Origin: Paenibacillus sp. 1011MAR3C5
GTDB lineage: Bacteria; Bacillota; Bacilli; Paenibacillales; Paenibacillaceae
Assembly (NCBI RefSeq): GCF_003591485.1
Contig: NZ_QZCF01000002.1
Location: 620,001-684,000 of the forward strand
Direction: 5' to 3'
DNA: 64,000 nucleotides
Numbering within the stretch: the stretch's first letter is position 1; every line of letters begins with the position of its first letter. A program made the position numbers and the translations under genes. Below are positions 43,720-52,002 of this stretch, piece after piece. The notes beneath the pieces are model-generated. The model saw only the letters and a list, made by a program, of their open reading frames with translations, had not been told where the DNA came from and did no database searches.

Positions 43720-44346
43720 TTAATGGATATCGCGGAACAATCCGATGACCTTGCCGAGAATCGTGACGTTCTTCAGACGGATTGGCTCCATCGTAGCGTT
43801 CTCCGGCTGGAGACGGATATGATCCTTCTCCTTGTAGAATGTCTTGACGGTTGCCTCGTCATCCTCTGTCATCGCAACGACGATCTCGCCGTTGTTGGCC
43901 GTCTGCTGCTGGCGTACGATGACGTAGTCGCCATTATGTATGCCTGCTTCAATCATGCTCTCGCCGATAACGTTAAGAATAAAGACTTTGCTGTCCCCGA
44001 CATAATGGGAAGGAAGGGGGAAATAATCCTCTATGTTCTCCGTAGCCGTAATCGGAATGCCGGCCGTAACCTTACCCACGATCGGCACTTGCGCGACTGG
44101 AAACGGAATGACATTGTCATTGTCATTATCGTCTTGATTCAGAATCTCTATAGCGCGAGGCTTGGTTGGGTCGCGGCGGATGAAGCCTTTCTTCTCCAGC
44201 CTGTCCAGATGGCCGTGAACGGTGGAACTGGACAGCAGGCCAACGGCTTCTGCGATTTCCCGAACGGAGGGCGGGTAACCCTTATCCCGAACTTCCTGCT
44301 TGATAAATTCAAGAATCGAATGTTGCCGTTTGGACAGCTTCGACAC
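43720..44346 (-). CDS. lexA: SOS repressor LexA (208 aa)
   Basis: Represses SOS genes until RecA-stimulated self-cleavage. The N-terminal winged helix ([44 protein letters not shown]) precedes the peptidase domain with the Ala95-Gly96 cleavage site in VTAGIPI, nucleophile Ser130 in GESMIEAG and Lys168 in EATVKTF. Start: GTG at 44346 gives a length matching Bacillus (205) and has GGAG upstream; ATG 44361 would add five residues. Divergent from yneA with its own promoter at 44379-44407. Confidence 0.95.
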   Translation of the reverse strand: MSKLSKRQHSILEFIKQEVRDKGYPPSVREIAEAVGLLSSSTVHGHLDRLEKKGFIRRDPTKPRAIEILNQDDNDNDNVIPFPVAQVPIVGKVTAGIPITATENIEDYFPLPSHYVGDSKVFILNVIGESMIEAGIHNGDYVIVRQQQTANNGEIVVAMTEDDEATVKTFYKEKDHIRLQPENATMEPIRLKNVTILGKVIGLFRDIH

Positions 44347-44378
44347 GTACATCATCTCCATTCATCTTATTGTGTCAA

Positions 44379-44407
44379 ATTATAACACAGAACCGCAGTT
44401 CGTACAA
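44379..44407 (-). promoter_or_regulatory. lexA promoter with LexA-type box
   Basis: On the minus strand TTGTAC (44407-44402), 17 bp, TATAAT (44384-44379). The spacer contains GAAC-TGCG-GTTC, the core palindrome of the SOS box (flanks differ from consensus), so LexA autorepression is expected. Confidence 0.7.
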
Positions 44408-44444
44408 ACATAAGTTCTCAAGCACAAGGGTTCGTATTTTTCTA

Positions 44445-44493
44445 TTGACTGGAACATTTGTTCGTGTTATTCTGAGAACAGAACAAATGTTTG
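44445..44493 (+). promoter_or_regulatory. yneA promoter with two LexA boxes
   Basis: TTGACT (44445-44450), 17 bp, TATTCT (44468-44473). The spacer holds GGAACATTTGTTCG (44451-44464), whose complement fits CGAACRNRYGTTCC at every position. A second box, GAACAAATGTTT (44481-44492), lies over the start region. Confidence 0.88.
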
Positions 44494-44504
44494 GGGTGCT
44501 GATT

Positions 44505-44879
44505 ATGATGATAATGAATCCTTCTTCATACCGTTCCATCCACATGGAACCTGACACATCCAAGAATACGACATACATAAGTGTCATTAGCGGCTGGATC
44601 AAGGCGAATGGCATGCGGATCGTGGCAAGCTTATTGGTAGCTGTGCTGCTCTTTACAAGCTTTATGCTAATGGGAACAAAGGCATCAGGCACGGTGGAGC
44701 CAACGGAGCAAGAGCAGGTAGTGACAGTCGGAAGCGGCGATTCCTTGTGGTCGATTGCGAGACGATATGCGGAGAAGCATGATGATGTCCGGTATCTTGT
44801 CTATACGATTAAGAACCGCAACAATTTGACTGATTCCTTGATTATTCCGGGGCAACAGCTGATCATTCCGGATCTATAA
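44505..44879 (+). CDS. yneA: Cell division inhibitor YneA, LysM protein (124 aa)
   Basis: SOS-induced protein that delays septation until DNA is repaired. ATG 44505 is preferred: it lies after the promoter and LexA boxes and behind GGGGTG, while the upstream part of the longer frame is not transcribed. One membrane helix (about residues 35-60, IVASLLVAVLLFTSFMLMG) is followed by a LysM domain: VTVGSGDSLWSIARRYAE, VRYLVYTIKNRNNL, SLIIPGQQLIIPDL. Slightly longer than the Bacillus protein (105). The usual neighbour yneB is absent. Confidence 0.9.
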   Translation: MMIMNPSSYRSIHMEPDTSKNTTYISVISGWIKANGMRIVASLLVAVLLFTSFMLMGTKASGTVEPTEQEQVVTVGSGDSLWSIARRYAEKHDDVRYLVYTIKNRNNLTDSLIIPGQQLIIPDL

Positions 44880-44895
44880 TAGAAGAAGTGCAAGA

Positions 44896-44931
44896 AGCGC
44901 TGCAACCTTTGGGTTATAGCGCTCTTTTTTT
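44896..44931 (+). terminator. Intrinsic terminator after yneA
   Basis: AGCGCT (44896-44901) pairs with AGCGCT (44918-44923), with AACC/GGTT inside, then seven T. Confidence 0.85.
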
Positions 44932-44970
44932 GTCTCATTTTCTGGTATACTAGTAGAGTTGAGTTCAAAA

Positions 44971-45042
44971 ATGAACAATTCCTGTAACCTTGATCATAAC
45001 GGTTCGTATTGTCACGGTAAGGAATGCAATGTTTACAGCTAG
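44971..45042 (+). CDS. Possible 23-residue Cys/His peptide upstream of ynzC
   Basis: A 23-codon frame from ATG 44971 to TAG 45042, ending just before the ynzC ribosome site. It reads with Cys at 5, 14 and 19 and His at 9 and 15, including YCHGKECN. It has no clear ribosome site. It could be a leader peptide or chance. Confidence 0.25.
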   Translation: MNNSCNLDHNGSYCHGKECNVYS

Positions 45043-45058
45043 AGGGGAGTTGAAACAC

Positions 45059-45256
45059 ATGGATATCGATAAATTGATCGCACGTATTAACGAGCTTTCC
45101 CGCAAAAATAAAACGGTTGGCTTAACGGACGAGGAAACGAAAGAGCGCGACGAATTGAGGCAGCGTTATTTGAACAACTTCAAAAGCAACTTCAAGCAGC
45201 AGCTCGATTCGATTAAATACGTCGAAGACGAAGAGGACAACAACATTAAGCATTAG
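45059..45256 (+). CDS. ynzC: YnzC/DUF896 family protein (65 aa)
   Basis: Two-helix hairpin protein of unknown role, found next to lexA/yneA in many Bacilli. The family core IDKLIARINELSRKNKTVGL and RDELRQRYLNNFKSNFK is intact, with an acidic C-terminus. ATG 45059 follows AGAGGGGAG; upstream codons of the longer frame are rejected. In Bacillus it is an SOS operon member downstream of yneA-yneB; here a terminator intervenes after yneA, so its expression may be separate. Confidence 0.9.
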   Translation: MDIDKLIARINELSRKNKTVGLTDEETKERDELRQRYLNNFKSNFKQQLDSIKYVEDEEDNNIKH

Positions 45257-45268
45257 GAGGAACTAACC

Positions 45269-45775
45269 TTGTCACGGTCATGGGAACGCAAAGTACGTAA
45301 AAACATGAGCAAGATCAATAAGGTCCGCAAAAAAAGTGGCGGAGCGCCGGTCGTATTTAATGCGGAGAAAAAGGATCGTTATTCAGGACGCAACTATGTA
45401 TTTCCGATTTTGCTGTTGATTTTTGTAGGGATGTACAGCTTTGTCATGCAAGGCGACCCTAAGTTCGAGGCGACCACCATGTATTGGGTGACCGTAGCTT
45501 GCTATATCATTTTGGCGGCATTGTTTTTCCTCCGCAAGCCTTATTTGACGATCGGCAAGGATTATGTGCAGTCGCGCCGTTTTACAGGGGACAAGCGTCT
45601 GAATGTTGCCGATATTAAAGGCATTCGGGTACAAGACGGATACGTCACGATTATGCCGCAGAAGGGCGCCAGCTGGACCTATTCTCGCTTGCTCAACCGT
45701 TTCAAGACGGACGAGATGGCAGCAAAGCTGAAAACATTCGCGGGTACGCATGGCATTGCATTTGACGAAAAATAA
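45269..45775 (+). CDS. Two-helix membrane protein with PH-like C-terminus, unknown (168 aa)
   Basis: Uses a TTG start at 45269, supported by AGGAGGAACTAACC. A highly basic N-terminus (KVRKNMSKINKVRKK) precedes two helices (about residues 44-62 and 75-92), then a beta-rich cytoplasmic part with LTIGKDYVQSRRF and IKGIRVQDGYVTIMP, similar in outline to bacterial PH-like membrane proteins. I do not recognise the family. It lies 12 bp after ynzC and 27 bp before the HAD gene, so they may be cotranscribed. Confidence 0.7.
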   Translation: MSRSWERKVRKNMSKINKVRKKSGGAPVVFNAEKKDRYSGRNYVFPILLLIFVGMYSFVMQGDPKFEATTMYWVTVACYIILAALFFLRKPYLTIGKDYVQSRRFTGDKRLNVADIKGIRVQDGYVTIMPQKGASWTYSRLLNRFKTDEMAAKLKTFAGTHGIAFDEK

Positions 45776-45802
45776 TAGATTCGTGGGGGAGTAGAGACCA
45801 TC

Positions 45803-46591
45803 ATGGCCAAACAGGCGGTATTATTTGATCTGGATGACACGCTATTATGGGATGACCGCAGTGTAAAGGAAGCATTCGAGGCAACTTGCAGAGCGGGGGC
45901 AGAGGCGACAGGCGTCGATATCGGCGAGCTGGAAGCGGCTGTACGCAAGGAAGCAAGAGAGCTGTATGAATCCTATGAGACATTTCCTTTCACAAAGATG
46001 ATTGGTATCAATCCGTTCGAAGGATTGTGGGCAAACTTTGCGGAAGGCGAGCAAGAAGAATTCCGCAAGCTTCAGCAGCTTGCGCCGAATTACCGGAGAG
46101 AAGCCTGGACGCGCGGGCTAAAGGCGCTGGGTGTCGACGATCGGGAGCTTGGCGCCAAGCTGGCTGAGCAATTCCCGGCGGAGAGACGCAAGCGTCCCAT
46201 CGTCTACGACGAAACGTTTGCTGTCCTTGACAAGCTGAAGAGCAAATATAAGCTGCTGCTGCTTACAAATGGCTCTCCTGATCTTCAGAAAGAGAAATTG
46301 GACGGTGTGCCGGCACTTATTCCTTACTTTGATCATATTATCATCTCAGGACAGTTCGGCGAAGGGAAGCCAGCGGCGTCGATCTTCAAGCATGCGCTGG
46401 AGAAGCTCGGCATCGAACCCGATCATGGCATCATGGTGGGAGACAAGCTGACGACGGACATCCTTGGAGCGAACACGATTGGCATGACATCCGTCTGGAT
46501 TAACCGCCACGGCATGGTGCGCAACGATGAGATTGTTCCTACGTATGAAATTGCGAACCTGGAAGAGCTGCTCCAGATTCTGGAACAATAA
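45803..46591 (+). CDS. HAD family hydrolase (262 aa)
   Basis: Cytoplasmic haloacid dehalogenase-type phosphatase with subfamily IA helical cap. Motif I Asp9-Leu-Asp11 in [13 protein letters not shown], motif II LLLLTNG, motif III Lys in [14 protein letters not shown] and motif [20 protein letters not shown] are all visible. The substrate (a small phosphorylated metabolite) is unknown. ATG at 45803 follows GGGGGAG. Convergent with mtnD. Confidence 0.9.
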   Translation: MAKQAVLFDLDDTLLWDDRSVKEAFEATCRAGAEATGVDIGELEAAVRKEARELYESYETFPFTKMIGINPFEGLWANFAEGEQEEFRKLQQLAPNYRREAWTRGLKALGVDDRELGAKLAEQFPAERRKRPIVYDETFAVLDKLKSKYKLLLLTNGSPDLQKEKLDGVPALIPYFDHIIISGQFGEGKPAASIFKHALEKLGIEPDHGIMVGDKLTTDILGANTIGMTSVWINRHGMVRNDEIVPTYEIANLEELLQILEQ

Positions 46592-46625
46592 TCGTTTTAA
46601 ATTGTAAAAACTTCAGGCACAAAAA

Positions 46626-46663
46626 CAAGCCCCTTACCGGTCGGTTTGGCCGGGAGGGGCTTG
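46626..46663. terminator. Hairpin between convergent HAD and mtnD genes
   Basis: CAAGCCCCT (46626-46634) pairs with AGGGGCTTG (46655-46663), with a CCGG/CCGG pairing inside. It can stop transcripts from both sides; on the minus strand TTTTTG follows. Confidence 0.78.
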
Positions 46664-46684
46664 CAGCTTTATTCTCATACAGTC

Positions 46685-47224
46685 TTACTTCGAAAACGTC
46701 GGATCTGCGTAAGGATGGGCGATCCAGCCTTCCGTCTCGATAAAGAGGCGAACGGCTACGATTTGGCGATTTTCCATAAGCGTGAAGAAATGCGCTTTAT
46801 GCTCCGGTACGGAGATAACGTCGCCAGCTTCCAGCTCAACATCGAAGTAACCGACATCGTCAGTTCCTTTAATGATGAAGATACCGCGTCCTGCTGTAAT
46901 GGCACGAACTTCATCTTCTGTGTGCGTATGGACATTCTCGAATTTCTTCAGCAGCTCGTCAAGATTAGGAGTTGCGTCAGACAGGGAGATGATGTCCCAA
47001 GTTCTGTAACCGCGGCGCGCGGCAAGGTCGCTAATTTCTGTTTCATACGTTTTTAGAATTGCAGCTTTCTCTTCATCGGACAGCACAAATTTATCTTGCA
47101 GCTCCTCGGATAGCTTGCTTGGATCCCAATGCTCGTACAGCACCTCTTGGCTGTCCAGAAAAGCGCGAACGTTTTCTTCTCCTTTAATCCGTTCCTCTGT
47201 ATTGCGAATGCGAATTTCAGCCAT
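46685..47224 (-). CDS. mtnD: Acireductone dioxygenase MtnD (179 aa)
   Basis: A cupin dioxygenase of the methionine salvage pathway converting acireductone and O2 to the 2-oxo acid precursor of methionine plus formate (Fe form). Metal ligands are His99-x-His101 and Glu105 in VHTHTEDEVRAI and the later His in VPEHKAHFF. ATG at 47224 with AGAGGGAATGG upstream. It stands alone, divergent from metH, with no other mtn gene in the window, so the rest of the pathway must lie elsewhere. No SAM riboswitch was seen upstream. Confidence 0.95.
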   Translation of the reverse strand: MAEIRIRNTEERIKGEENVRAFLDSQEVLYEHWDPSKLSEELQDKFVLSDEEKAAILKTYETEISDLAARRGYRTWDIISLSDATPNLDELLKKFENVHTHTEDEVRAITAGRGIFIIKGTDDVGYFDVELEAGDVISVPEHKAHFFTLMENRQIVAVRLFIETEGWIAHPYADPTFSK

Positions 47225-47365
47225 ACCATTCCCTCTTTTCCAATAGAAATTAAATGATATAATGATTATAATTCAATTCAAAGCGATTGTCGATGGAAGT
47301 TCCTTTTCAGTATAAGGTGATTCTGTTAAACTATTTGGTAATGATTTTGGGAAGGGTGTAGCACA

Positions 47366-50300
47366 TTGTCGAGACAGAAATTAGAACAATTGCTCAAGGA
47401 GCGTATCCTCATTCTGGATGGCGCAATGGGCACCATGATTCAGCAAGCGAATTTGACGGAAGACGATTTCGGCGGCGCTGAGCTGGATGGCTGTAACGAA
47501 ATGCTCGTGCTGACGAGACCTGATGTCATTTCATTAATACATGAGCAATACCTGGAAGCAGGGGCCGATATTCTGGAGACCAATACATTTGGCGCTACCA
47601 GCGTGGTTCTGGCCGACTACGACATTCCAGAGAAGGCGCGTGAGATTAATCTGGCGGCTGCCAAGCTGGCGCGCGAAGCGGCTGACAAATACAGCACGCC
47701 TGAGAAACCAAGATTTGTAGCGGGAGCGCTTGGACCGACGACTAAGACATTGTCCGTAACGGGCGGCGTAACGTTCGACGAGCTGGTTGACAGCTACTAC
47801 GAACAGGCGCTTGCGCTCATTGAAGCCGATGTAGACGCTCTCTTGCTTGAGACATCCCAAGACACACTGAACGTGAAAGCCGGCAGCATCGGTATTCGCA
47901 ACGCCTTTGAGACACTCGGCCGTGAATTGCCAATTATGATCTCCGGCACGATTGAACCAATGGGGACGACGCTTGCCGGCCAGTCGATTGAATCCTTCTA
48001 TATTTCATTAGAGCATTTGAAGCCGATTTCCATCGGTCTGAACTGTGCGACAGGCCCTGAATTTATGCGCGACCATATCCGGACGCTTAGCGAGATTGCG
48101 AGCGCAGCAGTAAGCTGTTATCCGAATGCCGGTTTGCCGGATGAGAACGGCAACTATCACGAATCGCCGGAATCGCTTGCGATGAAGATGTCCGCCTTTG
48201 CGGAGCAAGGGTGGCTGAACATTGCGGGCGGCTGCTGCGGCACAACGCCTGAGCATATTCGCGCTATGGCGGAGACGATGGCGAAGTTTGCCCCGAGAAC
48301 GAAGCTTGGCGAGCATTCCGACGCGGTATCCGGAATTGATACCGTATTTATCGAAGCGGATAATCGCCCTATTATGATTGGCGAGCGAACCAACATATCC
48401 GGGTCGCGCAAGTTCAAGCGTCTAATTAAAGAAGAGAAGTTCGATGAAGCATCCGAAATAGCCAGATCTCAGGTGAAGGGCGGGGCGCATGTCATTGACA
48501 TCAACCTGCAGGATACCGATATCGACGAGGCGTATGCCGTCCATAACTTCCTTCCGCAAGTCGTGAAGAAGATCAAAGCGCCCATTATGCTTGATTCCAC
48601 CTATGATCATATTATTGAGCTGGGTCTCAAATATTCGCAAGGCAAAGCGATTATCAACTCCATCAACCTGGAGGATGGCGAATCGAAATTCGAGAAAATC
48701 GTGCCGCTGATCCACCGCTACGGCGCTGCGGTTGTCATGATCCTGATCGACGAGCGGGGTCAAGCCGTATCTCGCGAAGCGAAGCTGGAAGTAGCGGATC
48801 GCTCCTACAACCTGCTGGTGGAGAAATACGGCCTTAATCCGGCGGATATTATATTCGACCCTAACATGTTCCCGGTCGGCTCCGGCGATCCGCAATATAT
48901 TGGTTCGGCGGTTGAGACGCTGGAAGGCATTCGTATGATTAAGGAGAAGTATCCGAAGACGAAGACGATTCTGGGTCTTAGCAACATCTCCTTCGGCTTG
49001 CCGGATGCCGGACGCGAGGTGCTTAACTCCGTTTATCTGTACCATGCGACCAAAGCGGGATTGGACTACGCGATCGTCAATACGGAGAAACTGGAGAGAT
49101 ACGCCTCTATTCCGGAGGAAGAACGCAAGCTTGCGGAAGCATTAATCTACAATACGAACGACGACACACTAGCTGCATTCGTCGCGGCGTTCCGCAATAA
49201 GAAGGTTGAGAAGAAAGAGAAGCTTTCGAACCTGACGCTGGAGGAGCGCTTGGCTTCTTACGTCGTAGAAGGAACGAAGGAAGGCTTGATCCCGGATCTG
49301 GACGAAGCGCTTAAGAAATACGCGGCGCTTGAAGTCATTAACGGACCGCTCATGAGAGGGATGGAAGAGGTCGGCCGGCTGTTCAACAACAACGAGCTGA
49401 TCGTAGCTGAAGTTTTGCAAAGCGCAGAAGTGATGAAGGCATCCGTGACCCATCTGGAGCAGTTCATGGAGAAGTCGGAATCGGCGGTCAAAGGCAAGAT
49501 TATTCTTGCTACCGTCAAAGGTGACGTTCATGATATCGGCAAAAACCTAGTTGAGATCATCCTTTCCAACAACGGTTATAAAATCATTAATCTCGGCATT
49601 AAAGTACCGCCTGAGCAACTGATTGAAGCGTATCGCAACGAAAAAGCGGACGCAATCGGATTGTCCGGTCTGCTTGTGAAATCGGCTCAGCAAATGGTCA
49701 TCACAGCGCAGGACTTGCGCACTGCCGGCATAGACGCTCCGATTCTCGTCGGCGGCGCCGCGCTAACGCGGAAATTCACGAAGACAAGAATTGGCCCGGA
49801 ATATGACGGTCTTGTGCTGTATGCGAAGGATGCAATGGACGGGCTCGATATTGCCAACAGGCTTATGGACCCTGAGCATCGGCAGAAGCTGGAGGAAGAG
49901 CTTGCAGCGTTCAAGGCCGCAGGGGCAGCATTGGAAGAAGAAGTGAAGCCTATGCCGCAGTTGACGCGCGCAGTCCGCTCAAAGATTGATCCGAACGCGC
50001 CCGTATTCGCGCCGCCGGATTTGGAACGCCACATTATGAGAGATGTGCCGATCCCGCATATCGTGCCTTACGTCAATATGCAGATGCTGTTAGGCCATCA
50101 CCTTGGGCTGAAAGGCACTGTTGAGAAGCTGCTTGCCGAGGGCAATGAGAAGGCGCTGCACTTGAAAGAAACCGTGGATGAAATCTTGAAGGAGGGCAGT
50201 GCGGAGGGGTATTTGAAAGCCAATGCCATGTACCGCTTCTTCCCGGCCCAATCATCAGGCAATGATGTTATCATCTATGACCCTGAGCAGCCTGGCAAGG

Positions 50301-50806
50301 AAATTAAGCGATTCACCTTCCCTCGTCAGCATGTAGAGCCTTATCTCTGCTTGGCGGACTTCTTGAAGTCGGTTGACAGCGGTGTGATGGATTATGTGGG
50401 CTTCCTCGTCGTAACGGCGGGACAGGGCATTCGCGATCTGGCAAATGATTGGAAGGATAAAGGCGATTATTTGCGCTCCCATGCTCTTCAATCAGTTGCA
50501 CTGGAGGTTGCGGAAGGTTTGGCTGAGCGTATCCATCACCGGATGCGCGATCTATGCGGCTATCCTGATCCGCCGGAGATGACGATGAAGCAGCGCCACG
50601 GAGCGCGATATAAGGGCATTCGCGTATCGTTCGGCTATCCGGCATGTCCGAATCTGGAGGATCAAGGCCCGCTATTCGAGCTGATGAAGCCGGAAGATAT
50701 CGGCGTAGAGCTGACAGAAGGTTTTATGATGGAACCGGAAGCTTCGGTATCGGCTATGGTATTCGCCCATCCGGAAGCGCAATACTTTAACGTAGAGAAG
50801 GTATAA
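47366..50806 (+). CDS. metH: Cobalamin-dependent methionine synthase MetH (1146 aa)
   Basis: All four modules are present: homocysteine-binding (residues 1-310, zinc ligands in GGCCGTTPEH around 287), pterin/methyltetrahydrofolate-binding (about 330-590, GERTNISGSRKF), cobalamin-binding cap plus Rossmann domain (about 630-860; His722 in DVHDIGK ligates cobalt), and the reactivation domain with SAM site (about 900-1146, RHGARYKGIRVSFGYPACPN). Full-length and intact. The TTG start follows AAGGGTG. No SAM or cobalamin riboswitch was seen in the 141-bp gap to mtnD. Confidence 0.97.
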   Translation: MSRQKLEQLLKERILILDGAMGTMIQQANLTEDDFGGAELDGCNEMLVLTRPDVISLIHEQYLEAGADILETNTFGATSVVLADYDIPEKAREINLAAAKLAREAADKYSTPEKPRFVAGALGPTTKTLSVTGGVTFDELVDSYYEQALALIEADVDALLLETSQDTLNVKAGSIGIRNAFETLGRELPIMISGTIEPMGTTLAGQSIESFYISLEHLKPISIGLNCATGPEFMRDHIRTLSEIASAAVSCYPNAGLPDENGNYHESPESLAMKMSAFAEQGWLNIAGGCCGTTPEHIRAMAETMAKFAPRTKLGEHSDAVSGIDTVFIEADNRPIMIGERTNISGSRKFKRLIKEEKFDEASEIARSQVKGGAHVIDINLQDTDIDEAYAVHNFLPQVVKKIKAPIMLDSTYDHIIELGLKYSQGKAIINSINLEDGESKFEKIVPLIHRYGAAVVMILIDERGQAVSREAKLEVADRSYNLLVEKYGLNPADIIFDPNMFPVGSGDPQYIGSAVETLEGIRMIKEKYPKTKTILGLSNISFGLPDAGREVLNSVYLYHATKAGLDYAIVNTEKLERYASIPEEERKLAEALIYNTNDDTLAAFVAAFRNKKVEKKEKLSNLTLEERLASYVVEGTKEGLIPDLDEALKKYAALEVINGPLMRGMEEVGRLFNNNELIVAEVLQSAEVMKASVTHLEQFMEKSESAVKGKIILATVKGDVHDIGKNLVEIILSNNGYKIINLGIKVPPEQLIEAYRNEKADAIGLSGLLVKSAQQMVITAQDLRTAGIDAPILVGGAALTRKFTKTRIGPEYDGLVLYAKDAMDGLDIANRLMDPEHRQKLEEELAAFKAAGAALEEEVKPMPQLTRAVRSKIDPNAPVFAPPDLERHIMRDVPIPHIVPYVNMQMLLGHHLGLKGTVEKLLAEGNEKALHLKETVDEILKEGSAEGYLKANAMYRFFPAQSSGNDVIIYDPEQPGKEIKRFTFPRQHVEPYLCLADFLKSVDSGVMDYVGFLVVTAGQGIRDLANDWKDKGDYLRSHALQSVALEVAEGLAERIHHRMRDLCGYPDPPEMTMKQRHGARYKGIRVSFGYPACPNLEDQGPLFELMKPEDIGVELTEGFMMEPEASVSAMVFAHPEAQYFNVEKV

Positions 50807-50819
50807 CCGTATCAAGTAC

Positions 50820-50868
50820 GAGCCTTTCGTATTCGGATTCCGCAATCCGAAGGCGGAGGGCTCCTTTC
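50820..50868 (+). terminator. Hairpin terminator after metH
   Basis: GAGCC (50820-50824) with GGCTC (50859-50863) at the base and TCGGATT (50833-50839) with AATCCGA (50844-50850) at the top; then CTTTC. Confidence 0.7.
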
Positions 50869-50923
50869 TCATTACAGATCGGTACAGTACATATAAAAAA
50901 TGAAATAAAGCGAGGGCTGAACG

Positions 50924-51862
50924 ATGAAAATGTGGTTTCTGGGTACGGGGGCCGGACGGCCAAACAAACATCGCAATGTGACCGCTATCGCGCTTCAGCT
51001 GCCTGAGCCGGAGACGGGGTGGTGGCTGTTCGATTGCGGAGAAGCGACGCAGCACCAGCTCATGCATGTGCCGCTAAAGCTGAGCAAGCTCGAGAAGATC
51101 TTTATTACCCATCTTCATGGCGACCATCTATACGGATTGCCGGGTCTTCTGAGCAGCAGATCGTTCGACGGCGGCGTGACGCCGCTGACCATGTTCGGGC
51201 CTGCCGGACTGAAGTCATATATCGAAACCGTATTTTCGCTCACAGCCACCGTTCTGGATTATGAGCTCATCATTCACGAGCTGGACGAACAACAAGCATC
51301 CATCTACAAGGATGAGCGTTTCCGGGTAGAAGCAGGTCCGCTGGTCCATCGCGTGCCATGCCTCGGCTATCGAGTAGAGGAGCGAGATAAGCGAGGACCA
51401 CTCATGGCGGATAAGCTGCGCAGCTTAGGCGTCAAATCCGGGCCATTGTTCGGCCAGCTCAAATCCGGGCATTCCATCACGCTGGAGGATGGTACGCTCA
51501 TCACGCCGGAAGCTGTAACGGACGGCGTCTTGCGAGGACGGATTGTAACGGTTCTTGGCGATACCAGCCCTTGCGAGATGGCGGAGACGCTCAGCCGCAA
51601 TGCCGATCTGATCGTACATGAGGCGACCTTTGCCGCAGGACTGGAGGAGAAGGCGCATGAATTCGGCCATTGTACAACGGTGGAAGCTGCGCAGACGGCA
51701 GTAAGGGCTGGAGCCAAAAAGGTCGCCATGACACATTTCAGCGGCAGATACAGCAATGAAGAGCTGTCTAAGCTCGTTGAGGAAGCAGCTGCTGTCTTCC
51801 CGCAGGTCATCGCCGCTACCGACCTAAGCATGGTGGAGATTCCTCGTGTTCACGAGCGTTAA
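50924..51862 (+). CDS. rnz: Ribonuclease Z (312 aa)
   Basis: Endonuclease maturing the 3' end of tRNAs lacking an encoded CCA. A metallo-beta-lactamase fold with zinc ligands in His63-Leu-His65-Gly-Asp67-His68 (THLHGDHLYGLPGLL), further His in VHRVPCLGYRVEE, LGDTSPCEM, and HFSGRY; the GPAGLKSYIE exosite region fits short-form RNase Z. ATG follows AAAGCGAGGGC. Length typical (307 in Bacillus subtilis). Confidence 0.95.
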   Translation: MKMWFLGTGAGRPNKHRNVTAIALQLPEPETGWWLFDCGEATQHQLMHVPLKLSKLEKIFITHLHGDHLYGLPGLLSSRSFDGGVTPLTMFGPAGLKSYIETVFSLTATVLDYELIIHELDEQQASIYKDERFRVEAGPLVHRVPCLGYRVEERDKRGPLMADKLRSLGVKSGPLFGQLKSGHSITLEDGTLITPEAVTDGVLRGRIVTVLGDTSPCEMAETLSRNADLIVHEATFAAGLEEKAHEFGHCTTVEAAQTAVRAGAKKVAMTHFSGRYSNEELSKLVEEAAAVFPQVIAATDLSMVEIPRVHER

Positions 51863-51896
51863 CGGCAGCGGGAAGGACAAAGTCCTGAAAATGACA

Positions 51897-51925
51897 TTGC
51901 CGAGCGAACATGTATTCTGTACAAT
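51897..51925 (+). promoter_or_regulatory. mrfAB promoter with LexA-like box
   Basis: TTGCCG (51897-51902), 17 bp, TACAAT (51920-51925). The spacer contains CGAACATGTATTCT (51905-51918), two mismatches from the SOS box, with the GAAC half intact. The start of translation is about 75 bp downstream. Confidence 0.55.
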
Positions 51926-52002
51926 AAAGATCGAATCTACGAATGGACGAAGTTGATTATTTACATAGAAGACAAGCTTGGCTGGGCAGAGGAGTGAAGG
52001 CA

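Noticed and set aside
47225..47365. SAM or cobalamin riboswitch between mtnD and metH
   Set aside because: The gap is only 141 bp, AT-rich, and shows no conserved helices or terminator of those classes.
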